Assembly: GCA_038277395.1 (NCBI GenBank)
Contig: CM076190.1
Coordinates: 190,032,001-190,096,000 of the forward strand
Source: Dryocosmus kuriphilus
Taxonomy: Eukaryota > Arthropoda > Insecta > Hymenoptera > Cynipidae
Length of the DNA: 64,000 nucleotides
Direction of reading: 5' to 3'
The translations under genes and the position numbers were made by a program. Each line of letters opens with the position of its first letter. Positions within the stretch are counted from its first letter, which is position 1. The notes under the pieces are model-generated. The model worked only from the letters and a program-made list of their open reading frames with translations, did no database searches and had not been told where the DNA came from. Positions 1 to 12,508 of this stretch are shown piece after piece.

Positions 1-47
1 CATAATTGTAAACTAAAAAATATTTAAAAATATAAAAAATTATATTA

Positions 48-1232
48 CAAAACTATGTATTTTTTAAACCAATACAGTGCTTGAAATTTTTTTTTGAAAA
101 TTCAACCACTTTTGAGTTACAAATGTAATTTCATTTTAGGTGGTGGTGGCTAAAAATGATTTTTACGTATTTTGTAACTGAAAGTTTGTATATGAAAATC
201 TAGTTTATGCTATTTTTATATGTTAAACCAGTATTTAAAAAAAAGTAATATAAGAAAAGAATGATCTAATTTTTATCGTTGTATAATTAACAGATATTTA
301 AAAATATAAATTCCATACACTGTTAGAAAATTCTTTAAAATTCATCCACTTTTAAATTACAAATGTAACTTAAATTTCAGGTATTGGTAACTGAAACTGA
401 TATTCATGTACTTGTGACTGAAAATTCAATTATAAAAACCATTTTTATGCATTTTTGTATGTTAAACTAGTATTCATAATATAAATTCATAAATAAATTC
501 TGTAATTTAATGTATGTGAGTGGAAAAAACTTCCAAAACATGTTCATTAAGTTTCAGTCAGATTTTTCTAACAGTGTAGAATAATATCAGTATATAGAAC
601 AAAGGATAACTCTTTGAAATCCTAACATTATTAATAATAAATTAGTATAATAAATTAGTATAATAAATATTTTTACTCTTCTAATAATAATAATTAATTA
701 TTCGGTTATAGTGTTTGAGATTTAATGTAGGATGTGAATGAAAGTTTATGTGAGTGGGAAAACTTTTAATACATTTGTATTAAAATTCAGTCATATTTTT
801 CCACCACTGTCGGTAAAATGTGAAAAGTGTAAAAAAACCCGTAAAGTAATATGTCAAAAATTATTATTAACGTGGATAGAAAAATTTTTCTTTTTAAATT
901 AACACCCTCCTTGGTATATGTTTTTTATTATACTTTCAAATCAAAGGTCATTATAACAGGTTAAAAACAGCACAATGTTTTATTTATTTATCAAAGTAAA
1001 TTAAAAATTATAGTTTAAAATAGATAAAAATACGATACAAGACCGTATATTTTTGAAACAGATACGCTGCTAAAAATTCTTGAAAATTTAACCACTTTCA
1101 AATTACAAATATAATTTAATTTTATTTGGTGGTAACTGAAAGCGATTTTCGGGTGTTTAAAACTCAAAATGTATGTGCGAGTATGAAAATCCTGTTTATC
1201 CTTTTTTCTCAAATATAAACTGGTATTTTTTT
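48..1232. repeat. Diverged AT-rich interspersed repeats, three copies
   Basis: Three related segments of about 165-190 bp lie at 48-235, 312-475 and 1058-1232. Each runs from a TTGAAAATTCAACCACTTT-like start through AATTACAAATGTAA and TGGTAACTGAAA to a TAAACTGGTATTT-like end. Two other pairs overlap this region: 512-576 resembles 749-812, and 820-885 resembles 1368-1432. The whole tract is strongly AT-rich and has no plausible coding frame. It may be a decayed tandem array or a noncoding element; I do not recognise the family. Confidence 0.6.
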
Positions 1233-1473
1233 ATTTAATTTATATTTAAAAATTATCTATTTTTTTTGTAGTGTAATCCATATATATTTAAAGACATAAA
1301 TTTTATAGAATAATACAAAAAGAATAAATAATTTTGGCTAAGCCTGTAAGTCACTACAATGTAGATGAAAAGTTTAAAGAAAACCCGTAAAGAAATATGT
1401 AAAAATCTAATATTAACGAGTATAAAAAAAATTCCTATTTTTATGTCACTTTCTCTCTCTCTTTCATTTACAG

Positions 1474-4400
1474 CAAACCGTGTTCTTGAAACTCCTGCAG
1501 TGGAAGTAGAACAGTCTGTAATTCAGGTTGAAAGAGAGCCACTTTTCCTGGTTATCAAACTAAAAAAAAAACCCTTACCCTTTATCAATTTTGAGGTAGG
1601 ACCGAGGGGTGTGAGTTCTAGAGCTGTATCTAGAGATGGTACGTAGACAATAATATGTTTATTTTAATCAGTATTTAAAATTAAAATTAAAAAATTAATA
1701 ATTAAAATCAGTTTGAATTTTTGAATTCTTAAAACCGTTTTATTCATCATAATTTATGAAATTCGATTTTTTCTAGACCATGATACCAGCGATGTCTCCA
1801 CAAACTACAATCCACAACCCTTTTCCTTCACCAGAACCCCTCGCTTCGAGAGAACGAGACCATCTCGAATTTTGGAGGAGGAAGATGTGGAGGAAGAGGA
1901 GGATGAGGATGAGGAGGATGAGGAGACGCTGAAATCGTGGCCGGAGGAAGCACCATGGGTGCAGGGGGAGGAAATGGACATCGATTTGCCGGAACAAGAG
2001 GAGTCAACGGTTGCAGAGATCACTGCCGTACAAACAGGTCAGGGTAGAAAATTAAACATAGGAACACATGGTAGTAAATTGTTAATTTTAGATGATAGAG
2101 TTGAGAACTACCCCATTTTTAAATACGGTACTCGCGAACTGAATTTTAAAATTGTTATACCCGACGAGAGCGAGTGTCCAGTCGAATGGCTCGAAAGTGC
2201 TTTCAAAGAGCTTCACTCTTATTTAGTTGAAAGTTATCGACCACTTGACAAAGTCGGTATTAAATTTGATGCGCGGGGTTTGACTCTAGGAGCAGCCGGT
2301 CTTTCTCAGCGCTATGTAAGGGATTTACATTTTGCTCATATCTGGGAAATGGTATTTTCTATAGTTCAGAGCGCTGAAGAGTTTACCCTAGACGATTCTT
2401 TTCGAATCATCGTTGACCACATTGATATGCCGGTTGGTAGTGCTCATGGGGATTTAACCCACGATAATATAAAAAAGAGATCGATTTGCACGGTAGGGGA
2501 TCGCGATAATTTATGTCTTCCTCGCGCTATAGTCCTCGGTCGTGTCAATGCGAAACGTGGACAAATCAGCGCTAGTCAGTTTAAGAAAGAATGGGACGGG
2601 ATTCGGAAGAAAACGGCTAGTCGTCAAAAAAAAGCAGCCGAGGAACTTGTGCGAAACGCTGGTGTCACAATTCCAGCGGAAGGCTGCGGCATTGAAGAGA
2701 TTACTCTTTTTCAACGCTATCTAACCCGCTACCACATAGCCCTTGTCGTTTTTGAAATTAATAATTTTGCCAAAGGTAATGAACCACCCTTTTTTAATGG
2801 TAAAAATATGATTAATGAAGCAGGTGGTGTGGTCCAAACAATTATACATATTTTGTACTATAGAGAACGGGGTCATTATGATGTAATTTTAAATTTGGTA
2901 GGGGCGTGTTCGAACCGGTTGTTTTGCCTCGATTGTAACAAAGGTTACCGTAACAACAGTGAACACAAATGTGGTAACAAGTGTCTTGCATGTTATAAGA
3001 CACCACCATGTTTATTAAATAATAACATGCAAGACCAAGTGGAAGCACCTAAAAAATGTGATGATTGTTTACGGAGCTTTTACAACCAAGCCTGTTTCGA
3101 TTATCATCGCCGACCAGACTCGTACTCTAAATATAAGAGTGTATGTAGTGTCGAGAAAATTTGTCCTGGTTGTTCACGCTTGATAAACAGTATAAAATGT
3201 AAAGACCACAGGTGTGGTTTTTCGTTTTGTAATAGTTGCAAAAGCATACAGGATCACAACCATCGATGCTACATACAGCCTATTAAAGTACGGGAAAATG
3301 GCAACGGTTCTGTTATATTTATATTTTATGACCTCGAGACACAGCAGGACAAAAAATTTGAAAACGATGAAGGTAAGAATGTTCACGTGCCTAATTTGTG
3401 TGTAGCACAACAAGTGTGTACCTTCTGTCTCGAGGAGGAAGACATAAAAAAACCGTGCGAACACTGTGGGGTTATTCGCGAGTTCGTGTTCAGAGGTGAA
3501 AAATGCATCGCTGATTTTCTTAACTTTGTCCTTAGACCAGTTAAAAAGTTTAAGAAAATCATCTGTATCGCCCATTACGCGAAAAGTTTTGACTCGCAAT
3601 TTATTCTCAAGTATTTAGTTGAGAATAATAACACCCCTCAGAAAGAACCCACAGTGATATTGAACGGCACGAAAATTCTTTGTATGGATGTGAAAAAAAC
3701 GCGTTTTATCGACAGCTTGAATTACACCCAAATGCCGTTGAGCGCGTTACCCGCGGCTTTCGGGCTCACCGGTGTGGGGGAAAAAAAGGGTGTATTTCCT
3801 CACTTATTTAACATTCCTGAAAATAAAAATTATGTTGGGCCATTACCAGATTAAAAATATTATTCTCCAGATTCCATGTCGGTATCTGGACGAGATAATT
3901 TTTTAAAATGGTATGAGGAAAAAAATTCCGATGCTAACTATAATTTTGATTTTCAAAAGGAATTAGTTGAATATTGTAAAAACGATGTCGATATTCTGCG
4001 ACGCGCCTGTCTCGTCTTTCGAAAACAATTTTTAGAGGCTGGTAATGTCTGCCCGTTTACCGAGAGTATAACTACACCTTCGGCTTATTCTGTGGTTTTC
4101 AGAAAAAATTTTTTAAAACCCGAAACTATTGCCATCCTACCCCGAGGTGGATACAGATGGTGTGAGAACCAATCAAAGTGTGCGGTAGAATGGTTAATCG
4201 GTGAAGAAAATAAACGTGGTATAATTATTGCTCACGCCGGTAGAGGTCGGGAGACTCGTCTAAGAGAGGGCAACCTAGTAGATGGTTACTATGAATTAAA
4301 CGGGGTCAAATACGTTTTTCAATTCATGGGTTGTTATTGGCATGGTTGTGTTCGTTGCTATCCCAATAATCGCGAGACCAAACTAAATGGTTCAGACGAG

Positions 4401-6006
4401 TCTCTAAAAGCCCGGTACGAAAGAACGGTCTCGCAAACGGATAAAATGAGGCGAAACGGGTACCAGATCGTAGAGATGTGGGAGTGTGATTTTAAAAAAT
4501 TAAAGCAAACTGATATGGAATTACAAAATTTGATTAAAAATCACCCTCTTGTTATCAACGAGCCCTTAAATCCACGAGACGCGTTTTTTCGGTGGGCGTA
4601 CTGGGAACACTCGGTGTTATTACAAGGTAAAAGAGGGCGAGAAGATGCGGTATTTTGATGTTAAATCTTTATACCTAAAGGTTTTAAAATCGGGCAAATT
4701 TCCGGTTGGACATCCTGACGTATACGTTGGAGATGATTGCAAAATCTTGACCGGACCCGACAATACGAACATAACCAATGTCGAAGGCCTGATAAAGTGT
4801 ACCGTCTTACCACCCCAGACACTTTATCACCCTCTTTTACCAACTAGGTTTCATCAGAAACTCATGTTCGGACTCTGTCGACAGTGTTGTGAGAACCTTG
4901 AAAAAGGGGAATGTCCACACACAGACACAACATTGCGTGAGTTTCATGGTACATGGCAATCTGATGAATTAAAAAAATCGATAACACTGGGTTATAAAAT
5001 AATAAAAATTTTTGAAATTTGGCATTAAAAAACAACCCAGTATAATCCTACCTCTAACGAAGGCGGGCTTTTCACTCCGTATATCAACACCTTTTATAAA
5101 ACAAAACAGGAGTCCGAGGGTTGGCCCCGTGAATGTATTGATGAAGCCACGAGACAGGCGTATAAAGAGGAGAATAAAGAAAAAGAAGGTATAGATCTCG
5201 AGTCGGTTAAAATATCTAAAAACCCAGGGTTGCGCTCGGTGGCGAAGTTGTGCCTAAACTCGTTTTGGGGTAAATTCGGTCAGAGGGAAAATTTACCCCA
5301 AACCGAGATTATCAAGACACGTGATGCATTACTGAAACTTGCAGTTAATCCCGAGCTCGAGATAAATAACATAGTTGCGGCAAATAAAAAAACCCTATAT
5401 GTAGCGTATCAGTATAAGAAGAATACTCATACACCCTCGAATATATCTAACGTGGTAATTGCGGCGTATACAACAGTTTGATATTGTATGAGTATCTTTC
5501 TAAGCTGGGTGACCGCGTTCTTTATTATGACACCGATTCAGTCATTTTTATTGATCGTAATAACCCGGCAGAGTATATACCACAAACCGGCAGATTTTTA
5601 GGGGATCTAACGGATGAACTTGAAGTTTACGGGGTAGGCAGTTTTATACGGGAGTTTGTTTCTGGTGGTCCCAAGTTTTACGGGTATATAGTAGCCTCAC
5701 CTGATGGTACCGAGCATCAGGTGTGTAAAGTAAAGGGGATTACTTTAAATTATAATAATTCCCGCCTTGTAAACTTTGAGTCCATCCGAAAGCTGATCCT
5801 AGAGAATTCTGAACCAATAATCTTAAATTATCGAGCTATTCGAACGAAGGACACCACTTCACACGGTCATAACAAAATCAGAGAGTAAGATCTGCAGAGT
5901 TGTCAATCTGAAGAGAAGACAGGTTGACAACTATGACTCTCTTCCTTACGGATTTAAAGGATTTTGCGCACCACCCCTGAATCCTAAGGTGTTAAATTTT
6001 GATTAA
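1474..6006 (+). pseudogene. Broken protein-primed family-B DNA polymerase (Polinton/adintovirus type)
   Basis: The product would be a replicative DNA polymerase with 3'-5' exonuclease, as carried by Polinton/Maverick elements and adintoviruses. In order: an acidic N-terminal stretch (1872-2030), a Cys/His-rich region (about 2920-3290), ExoI (YDLET, about 3329), ExoII (AHYAKSFDSQF, about 3573), ExoIII (YCKNDVDIL, about 3972), PolA (DVKSLY, about 4657), PolB (LNSFWGKFGQ, about 5254) and PolC (YYDTDSV, about 5524). Breaks: in-frame TAA at 3852 and 5026, frameshifts near 4640, 5475 and 5885, the 5475 one with apparent loss of a few residues. A 3' splice site at 1472-1473 and an intron at 1639-1776 join in phase with the main frame. 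The true start is not identified. No integrase, ATPase, protease or capsid gene is visible nearby. Family assignment is firm; virus versus transposon origin is not resolved. Confidence 0.9.
1639..1776 (+). other. Spliceosomal intron in the polymerase relic
   Basis: The donor GTACGT follows GATG at 1638, and the acceptor TTTTTTCTAG ends at 1776. The upstream open frame (phase 1 at 1638) continues exactly into the frame that runs into the polymerase at 1872, so both junction motifs and phase agree. A further acceptor with a C/T-rich tract (1445-1473) implies at least one more upstream exon that I could not locate. Confidence 0.65.
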
Positions 6007-6336
6007 AAAGAATCTGGATCAATTCGTTGAAACGGAAAAATAATTAAAATGTGTTAAAATGTGATCCTAGGTTTAATTTTTATTTTAGTAGTTTTCAAAA
6101 CTATTTTTCCGTTTTAACGAATTAATCTAGTTCTTTGGTTAAAATATAAGGTTTGAGGATTTATATAATAAATCAATTCTATCCGAAATTAACAAGCATG
6201 AGTTACCTATTGTTTAAAAACTCTATTCTGTACCTGTTTACGTTTAAAACCTGTACAGTAAGTAAAATAAATTACAAGCTCAATAGCGCTTATAATCTGT
6301 ATTCATTATATTTATGATTTATTTTATATTTTTCAG

Positions 6337-6581
6337 AGTATGAAGCGATGCAGAACGACTCGGATGATGCGGCCTCTGAGTCGAGTTCTCAATGCTCAGA
6401 CATTCCCTGTGGGCAGAAGAGACAATTTTTCGCCGATCCCGCCAACAATTTCACCTACTTTGGTGGTCGGTTTCTGATAGGGCAAAACCCTCAATACTCA
6501 AACGATGAAGACGATTTTGAGTATTATGAGGGTGATGACTCTAATGAAACCGATGATCAAAAAAGCTGTAAAAATATGTAA
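6337..6581 (+). CDS. Acidic C-terminal exon, unknown function
   Basis: An open frame begins directly after the acceptor TTTTTCAG (ends 6336) and runs to TAA at 6579-6581, encoding about 80 residues including an ATG at 6348. The composition is Asp/Glu/Ser-rich with a central aromatic patch (NNFTYFGGRF). It resembles in style the acidic leader of the polymerase gene just upstream, so it could be a 3' exon of that transcript or a separate small protein. A polyA signal follows at 6769. No domain is recognised. Confidence 0.4.
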
Positions 6582-6595
6582 AAATTGTATTATAA

Positions 6596-6618
6596 TGTGT
6601 GTGTGTGTGTGTGTGTGT
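6596..6618. repeat. (TG)n microsatellite
   Basis: About eleven uninterrupted TG dinucleotides lie in the presumed 3' UTR just after the acidic exon. Confidence 0.95.
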
Positions 6619-6768
6619 TTTGATTTTGTGAAGAAGGATTGTATTGTGTGAATAGTTTTGAGTTTTTTTATATGTATTTGTATATATTTAATTCTAAAAT
6701 AGTTTGATTTTCTTTTGTAAATATTTTTTCCTTATTCAGATGTAAGGGTTTTTTTCGACAAAAAATTG

Positions 6769-6774
6769 AATAAA
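6769..6774 (+). terminator. Polyadenylation signal candidate
   Basis: AATAAA lies about 190 bases after the acidic exon's stop codon, in a T-rich context. Position and hexamer fit a 3' end for the gene at 6337-6581. Confidence 0.45.
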
Positions 6775-7285
6775 TCTATATTCATAGGTTTAAACAAAAA
6801 CCCATCTTCTTATTATTTACCCTTCACCTATTTTAGATAATAATCTTTTATCAATTTATATTACCTTAAAATTATTTAATCTATTTTCTTAAAAGTTCTA
6901 TAATTAAAAAATTAAATACTTGGAAATATTTAAAAGCTTTGCAGTAGTCTTATCTATGGGAAAACCCCTACGCTCTTACGTCACACCAACTCGAACTCCG
7001 CAGAGAGGAATCCCTTCACCCATCCTCCTATCTTTTCCATTTTCATGTTTGGGAACTCCGACCCTTACGTCATCAGACCCAGAATCAACCACTCGGGAAA
7101 CCCCTCTCCCCCTCACCCTCCACCCCGCACCACCTACCACTCTTTCCGCTAGACACCTTTATCTATGCACGCTGAACCGTTGGCACCGACCGCGGGTCGC
7201 GGGGGAGAGAGGGGGAAATAGGCCACGCCCATAACGGCGCCCCATAGTCGACCACAACTACTCTCGTGCTCCATTCTGTATTTTG
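6775..7285. other. Relatively GC-rich noncoding tract
   Basis: From about 6960 the composition changes to CCC/CTC-rich sequence unlike the AT-rich surroundings. A 104-codon open frame at 6920-7234 is proline/threonine-rich with no recognisable domain, and I regard it as chance. The tract leads into the short repeat at 7286. Confidence 0.35.
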
Positions 7286-7451
7286 CAAATCGGGCTCAAG
7301 ATTCGTAATCAGCGACCCCAAAAATCTCCAGATGCCAAGTGTCATGAAAATCCATTAATTTTTTTAAAACTCGTCCGCCATATTGGACTTGACGTTTTGA
7401 GTTTTTCAAATCGGGCTCCGGATTCGTGATCAGCGACACCGAAAAACTCCT
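7286..7451. repeat. Two copies of a ~45-bp motif (CAAATCGGGCTC...)
   Basis: CAAATCGGGCTC followed by GATTCGT, ATCAGCGAC and ACTCC occurs at 7286-7330 and again at 7407-7451, with TTTGACGTTTTGAG-like sequence between. It has the look of a dispersed noncoding repeat or transposon terminus; the superfamily is unknown. Confidence 0.6.
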
Positions 7452-9915
7452 AAGGTGTATATAACCGTAACTTGGATACAATTGAATTAGATTACAAAAA
7501 AGCGAAAAAAATGGAAAAAAGCTAAAGTTTACTCAAAAGTGGAAAATATTTCATGTTCTTGTAAGTAAATTATTGCAAAATGTCGCAAAAGTGCAATAAA
7601 GCATTTTTAAATGGAGCTCGAAAGATCATAATGTGGGGACCAACGCAACGGCGCGCATTGTAAACCGGTCAACATATACCGGGTTCAAGAATTTCCAAGG
7701 CACACGTATTTTTTAATTGTCTAGGGACTCTGGCCTACATTTTAAAAAAAAATTTCATATGTCTCATGACGCAAGGTCAGTGGCGAAACGAACCCTCTTT
7801 GCGGCCGGTCAATAGGGATTGGCCACCGATTACGGGCTGGCACAGATATATTTCCTATCAGTGCTCGGTGCCGGCGATAACGTGATGTACTTTTCTTTTA
7901 ATTCCGCGATCATGCTAATTTTGGGGCAAAATTAATTTTTCAATAATTAATTAAGGTACATCGGTACAGGATACGCTCGGTCAGCATGGTGGTTTCTTAT
8001 TACTCTAGGTGCAAACCGTCATTCCCAATTTTTTCATCAATATGCGCAATGACGCATAGTCGAGTGTCGCTATCTCTAAGACTATAATAAAGTCGAATCT
8101 TTCCGCTAGAAAAATGAACTTACAGCATGACTAACAGCTGCTTGGTGTGGCCTTTCAAAGAGTTAATCTACTCTATATATATATACATATAGGTAGATAG
8201 AGAAATGAATATTTGCATTTAGATAAAGGTATATTTGCAATCATAAATTCTTTTTGAAAATATGTATAACTTTCAATTTGGCCAGAGGTTTTTAAATATA
8301 TAATTCTATTACGTGTTATTTTTTGTAGGGTAATGTTTAAAATAAGACATATTTGATTTCTTATAGTAAGTACCGCCCATATTTCCTGATCGTTCAAAAT
8401 ATCTACCAAAATTTTCTTTTAATTATGAAAATGTTTTGTAAAACCAAATGCTTCTAATTTGTATATTGAATAATAATTTATATATATTTTAATATTTCAT
8501 AAAATTTGTGAGTTCAATTTTTCTATTATATTCAAACTCTGTATGATTATATACAGAACACTGAACACTGTTTTTAAAATTTTTTTTTTCAATCATATAA
8601 CATATTATTTCTTCTTTTCCATTTAAATAAAAATTTTTATCTTTAAATGCTGCTTTAGTATGTTGATATGTTTTGAAATATTTTTTATTTTTAGTAATTA
8701 AAATGATGGGATTTTTAGTTATTTAATAACTTCCCCTATAAGCCGCAATGTATTTAGTAGACCTAACAGATGTGCCGCCTTCGTTCAAATTTGTTCACGT
8801 TGGAGAACTTACGCTACGAAAGATTTGACCTCTAAAACTGGAGAGTCGCATAGGGTTGGTCTGACCGCTGTATGATATTACCTGGCGGGTAATGTTCTGC
8901 CATGACCTGTAAAGTTGGTAAAACACGGTCAGACCCAAATATCGCCTTTAAGAAAAGTTTTCTTTCAGGCAAATTATATTGCCATATTAGGGGGCTTTTT
9001 AGGGAGATTCTGCCGTCCGAGAGGCTTCTCTCATGAATTTCCTGTGTGAATTCAGTGTACCTTCGTCTGACTGCGTTTTTCCGAATTTCGATCTAGTTCT
9101 ACTGGTTCCACGTTCGGCGTTTTCTCAGTAGAAAATTTATCCAATGACAGAACTCCTAACGGGCCATAATTGGTTGTATATATCGGAAATATATTAAAGG
9201 TTGCACGTGTTCACACTTCATGAAAACGTGTGAATGTGTTCAAAATTAGAATTTTAAAGCTTTGAAGATTTCATTACATAATTGAAACTGAACATCCCAC
9301 AAGAATTGAAAATTCAACCAAAACTTACTGTCCAGAGGTACGCAAAGGCGTGGGAACCGAAAGAAACATTTAAAGGTTATAATTCTTGATTTATTCTGCA
9401 CACGTGCGAGACTAAATATCTAATTCTAACTTAAAAATACATAAAAAATTATGTATTAAAAGATTAATAGCACTCCTACCGCAACAATTAACATCATCTT
9501 GAATCTAGGATCTTACTTTCAAGATCGCTCAAATTTTTGACATAAAAATGTACCCTATGTATTGCTTTTCTTTCTCTCTGGTCATTAAACAACGGCATAA
9601 CCGTAATTCGCATCCGAATAAAATTCGAACGAGCTCAATCATAAGGCTTCTAAGCTTTATAAAGAATAAATCTGTAGATAATCTGGTCTATCTTGAAACA
9701 AATTAAAATAATTTTAACACGAAGTTCTGATATTTGCCTAATGTATGTAGGCATTGCTTTAAAAACTGAAAAAGAAATAAAGATTACAGAATTAATTAAG
9801 AACATCATAAATTTATATTAAAATGTTGATATGGGATAATTTTAATTGTAAAAATATTCAGACGGTCTACTTCACAGTTTTGTAATAAGTGTATTTTGCA
9901 TTTATTCTTATTTCC
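7452..9915. other. No gene recognised
   Basis: The stretch is AT-rich with short GC-richer patches (7620-7900, 8750-9180). I found no open frame with recognisable protein content, no terminal repeats and no RNA gene. Confidence 0.5.
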
Positions 9916-9929
9916 AGGTTGGTCAAAGC

Positions 9930-10630
9930 CGTTGTGAAGGTAGTATTTTAAAATCATTTTGCCAAGCTTGTAAATGCGATTTAATAGCACATCGCAAGTC
10001 TGTTAGCGCGCACGCTAAGCCAAAGAAACACGAGCAACACGTTGCGATGTCTAATGATATCCAAAAGACGCCTAAAATGACGAAGCTCACTATAGAATGA
10101 ATCAATATCAAATGAAGAAAAGCCGAATTAAAGATTGCAGCTCTCATTGCTGAACATTGCAGCATTAATGCAGTGAATCATTTGGGTGAAGTCGTTAAGA
10201 ACTTAGATGAATACTCTTAAACGCTCAAAACTATGAAACTACATCGTTTTAAATGTACTGCTCTAATCCTTAATGTATTTTCACCATGTTTATTGAATGA
10301 TCTTATAGATATTCTAGGAATTCGTATTATTCTCTAATTGTAGACGAAACCAGTACCATAGACACGAAGAAAATAATGTGCATAATGGTCCGTTATTTTA
10401 GTAAAAGTTTTCGTCAAGTGCATACTACATTTATCGAACTGTGGAACTAGAGTCAAAGACAACAGAACAGGCGACCAACAATTTAAATTTTAAAAGAACA
10501 GATCGAAAAAGACGGCTTGAAATTAGATAAACTCCTCGGAATTGGAATTGACAGCGCAAATGCAATGGCTGTTGAACACAATTCTGTTTCATCAAATCTC
10601 AGGGAGACTGTTTCTCATCTCGTATTAAGG
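9930..10630 (+). pseudogene. Decayed hAT-like transposase (zinc-finger N-terminus)
   Basis: The first open segment (9930-10100) has a CxxC-x12-HxxxxxH finger: FCQACKCDL, then HAKPKKHEQH. This is the N-terminal zinc finger of ZBED/hAT-like proteins. Further on, in shifting frames, come IVDET, IMVRYF and GIGIDSANAM, which match the hAT catalytic core around its first aspartates. TGA at 10098 and several frameshifts break the reading frame. Sequence after 10630 no longer aligns convincingly with a hAT core. No TIRs or target duplication were found, so this is an internal fragment. Confidence 0.65.
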
Positions 10631-11533
10631 TAGAGTGTATTTCACACTTTTTATATCTCTGCGCTGAGCGCGCTTGCGACACTCTATCAAAAACCCTAGA
10701 CTTTATTTTCAAAGAAGGTCATACCCGGTTTTCGAGAGGTACAAAAAGGAACATCAAACAAATGCGACTGGAGCGGTTATGGATCAACGGGACGTTTTGG
10801 AAGTATACTTCAATAAGTAAAGAATTTCCGAGTGACAGTGTAACCATTTACCAATGTGAATTTGAGGATGATGATGATCTGGATGGCTTAGGATGTATGG
10901 AGTAACGCATTCTACATAAAAAACTTTTAGACTGGTTTTAATTCAGTTTTTTGTTGTAAAAATTAATGAGAATAAAATATTTTTCGCTTGATACATAACG
11001 AAAAAGGTTGTAATTGAAATTTTTCCATCTAAAACTGGGCGAAAGAACGTAACAACCAACGTAGGGAGAAATAGGAACTTTTTCGTTTAACCATGAGGAT
11101 ATCTGGGGAGAAATAGTGACAGTCGTAGGGGGAAATCCTGAGACACATCTGGCAATACTGGAACATCCAAACTCTGAGATCATTTTCATTTTTCGGAGCA
11201 AAGCGGTGCGATGACCGAATGCCATATTTGCTTGTCGTGTACTAAGTTTGAACAGACTGTTAATCACCCCAAACTGTTTGTCGATATTTTGAACATGCAT
11301 GGAGAGTGACTTATATGCAGAGAACACGGTGGAAAGTGGATTAAGTGGCTTTTTTATTCTCTTATTTTCAACATCAATTTTGATCATTTAATACTTCCAA
11401 GGGGTTAAAAAAAAAGCGCGTCGCTCGCCACTCAGCGATTAGTATGTTCTCAGAGTATGGCTTTTGGTAAAAACGTGGTCAAAATTTCATCATTCATCGA
11501 CAGAGAAACAAGAGTAAAACGAAATGTGTTATA
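10631..11533. other. No gene recognised; one unassigned minus-strand ORF
   Basis: A 149-codon open frame on the minus strand (11387-10938) has mixed composition but no motif I recognise, no visible splice context and no neighbour suggesting a function. It could be a relic or chance. The palindrome GCGCTGAGCGCGC lies near 10663. Confidence 0.3.
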
Positions 11534-11639
11534 CACTGCTGGAAGTAAAAAGGTAGAAAAAAATAGAAAATTGTTGCATAGAAAAAGATAGAGATTTGAT
11601 ATTCCTGCCAACTATATACTTTGAATTCTTCAAACGCTA

Positions 11640-12000
11640 TCCTTTCATATCCACGCATCTATCCGCGGCGGGCCGATTGCTTCTATCTTTTCTTATCCAT
11701 CAGTCTATCAGGGAATGTATATATTTTTTTATCCCTGAAATGATATATTTTTCCACCCATGCATCTATCCTGCGTTCCCACTACTTCTATCTTTTTTTAT
11801 TCCTTAGTCTATCCGGAAATGTATGTATTTTGTTATCCTTCACACGATATCTTTTTTCATCCCTCAGTCTATCCACAAATGTCTATCACTCTTAATCTCC
11901 CAATGTATAAAAAAATACCTCCCTTTCTTTATCCGTCATTCTATACGTCATCCACGACTGCTTATCTTTTTTTATCTATGAGTTCATCTGACGTATTACG
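11640..12000. repeat. Left subterminal array (pyrimidine-rich, TATC motifs)
   Basis: Repeated CTATC-TTTTTTATCC-CAGTCTATCC blocks are the complement of the GATA-rich repeats at the right end. Open frames in this tract (e.g. 11596-12025) are low-complexity products of the repeat, not genes. Confidence 0.7.
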
Positions 12001-12508
12001 AATGGTTTATCTTTTTACAAGATAATTAGATTATTTTCTGAAATTCGAATTAGATATGATAATATTTAGTATTAAACCACAAAGGGTTTATTTACCTACC
12101 AACAAGTTTCCCTCTCTTACGACTACTGTGTCGAACTTGCAAATATGATTTGCCGACCCTCTTCTTATAAAGCCGACAAGTGATTTCACTTCTGACTTAC
12201 TGTTACCGTTAGCCACCTAGTGGTAACTTGTCCGTTCCAAGTCAGGGAAGTAGAATCAAGTTGCGCGCCTCACGCAGTGTTCAGACCCGTGCATGTGTAA
12301 ACGAATTACCCCAAACGTCCTTGTATTATAAAAAAATATATATATTTTTTCTGTTCTTTATTTTATAAAATAGGATTTTATACGCTTTTTAATATTTAGC
12401 AAAAGTAAATTATGTGGCGGTCCTTGAGGATTCGGAAATACGATAAAGGTAGTTAAGAGAGGTCTGCACTGAAAGAAAAAATTAGATATGTTTTCTTTGC
12501 ACTAACAG

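Noticed and set aside
6920..7234. 104-codon plus-strand ORF
   Set aside because: Pro/Thr/Leu-rich product of a C-rich tract; no domain, no splice or promoter context.
10938..11387. 149-codon minus-strand ORF
   Set aside because: No recognisable motif and no supporting neighbours; mentioned only as an unassigned frame.
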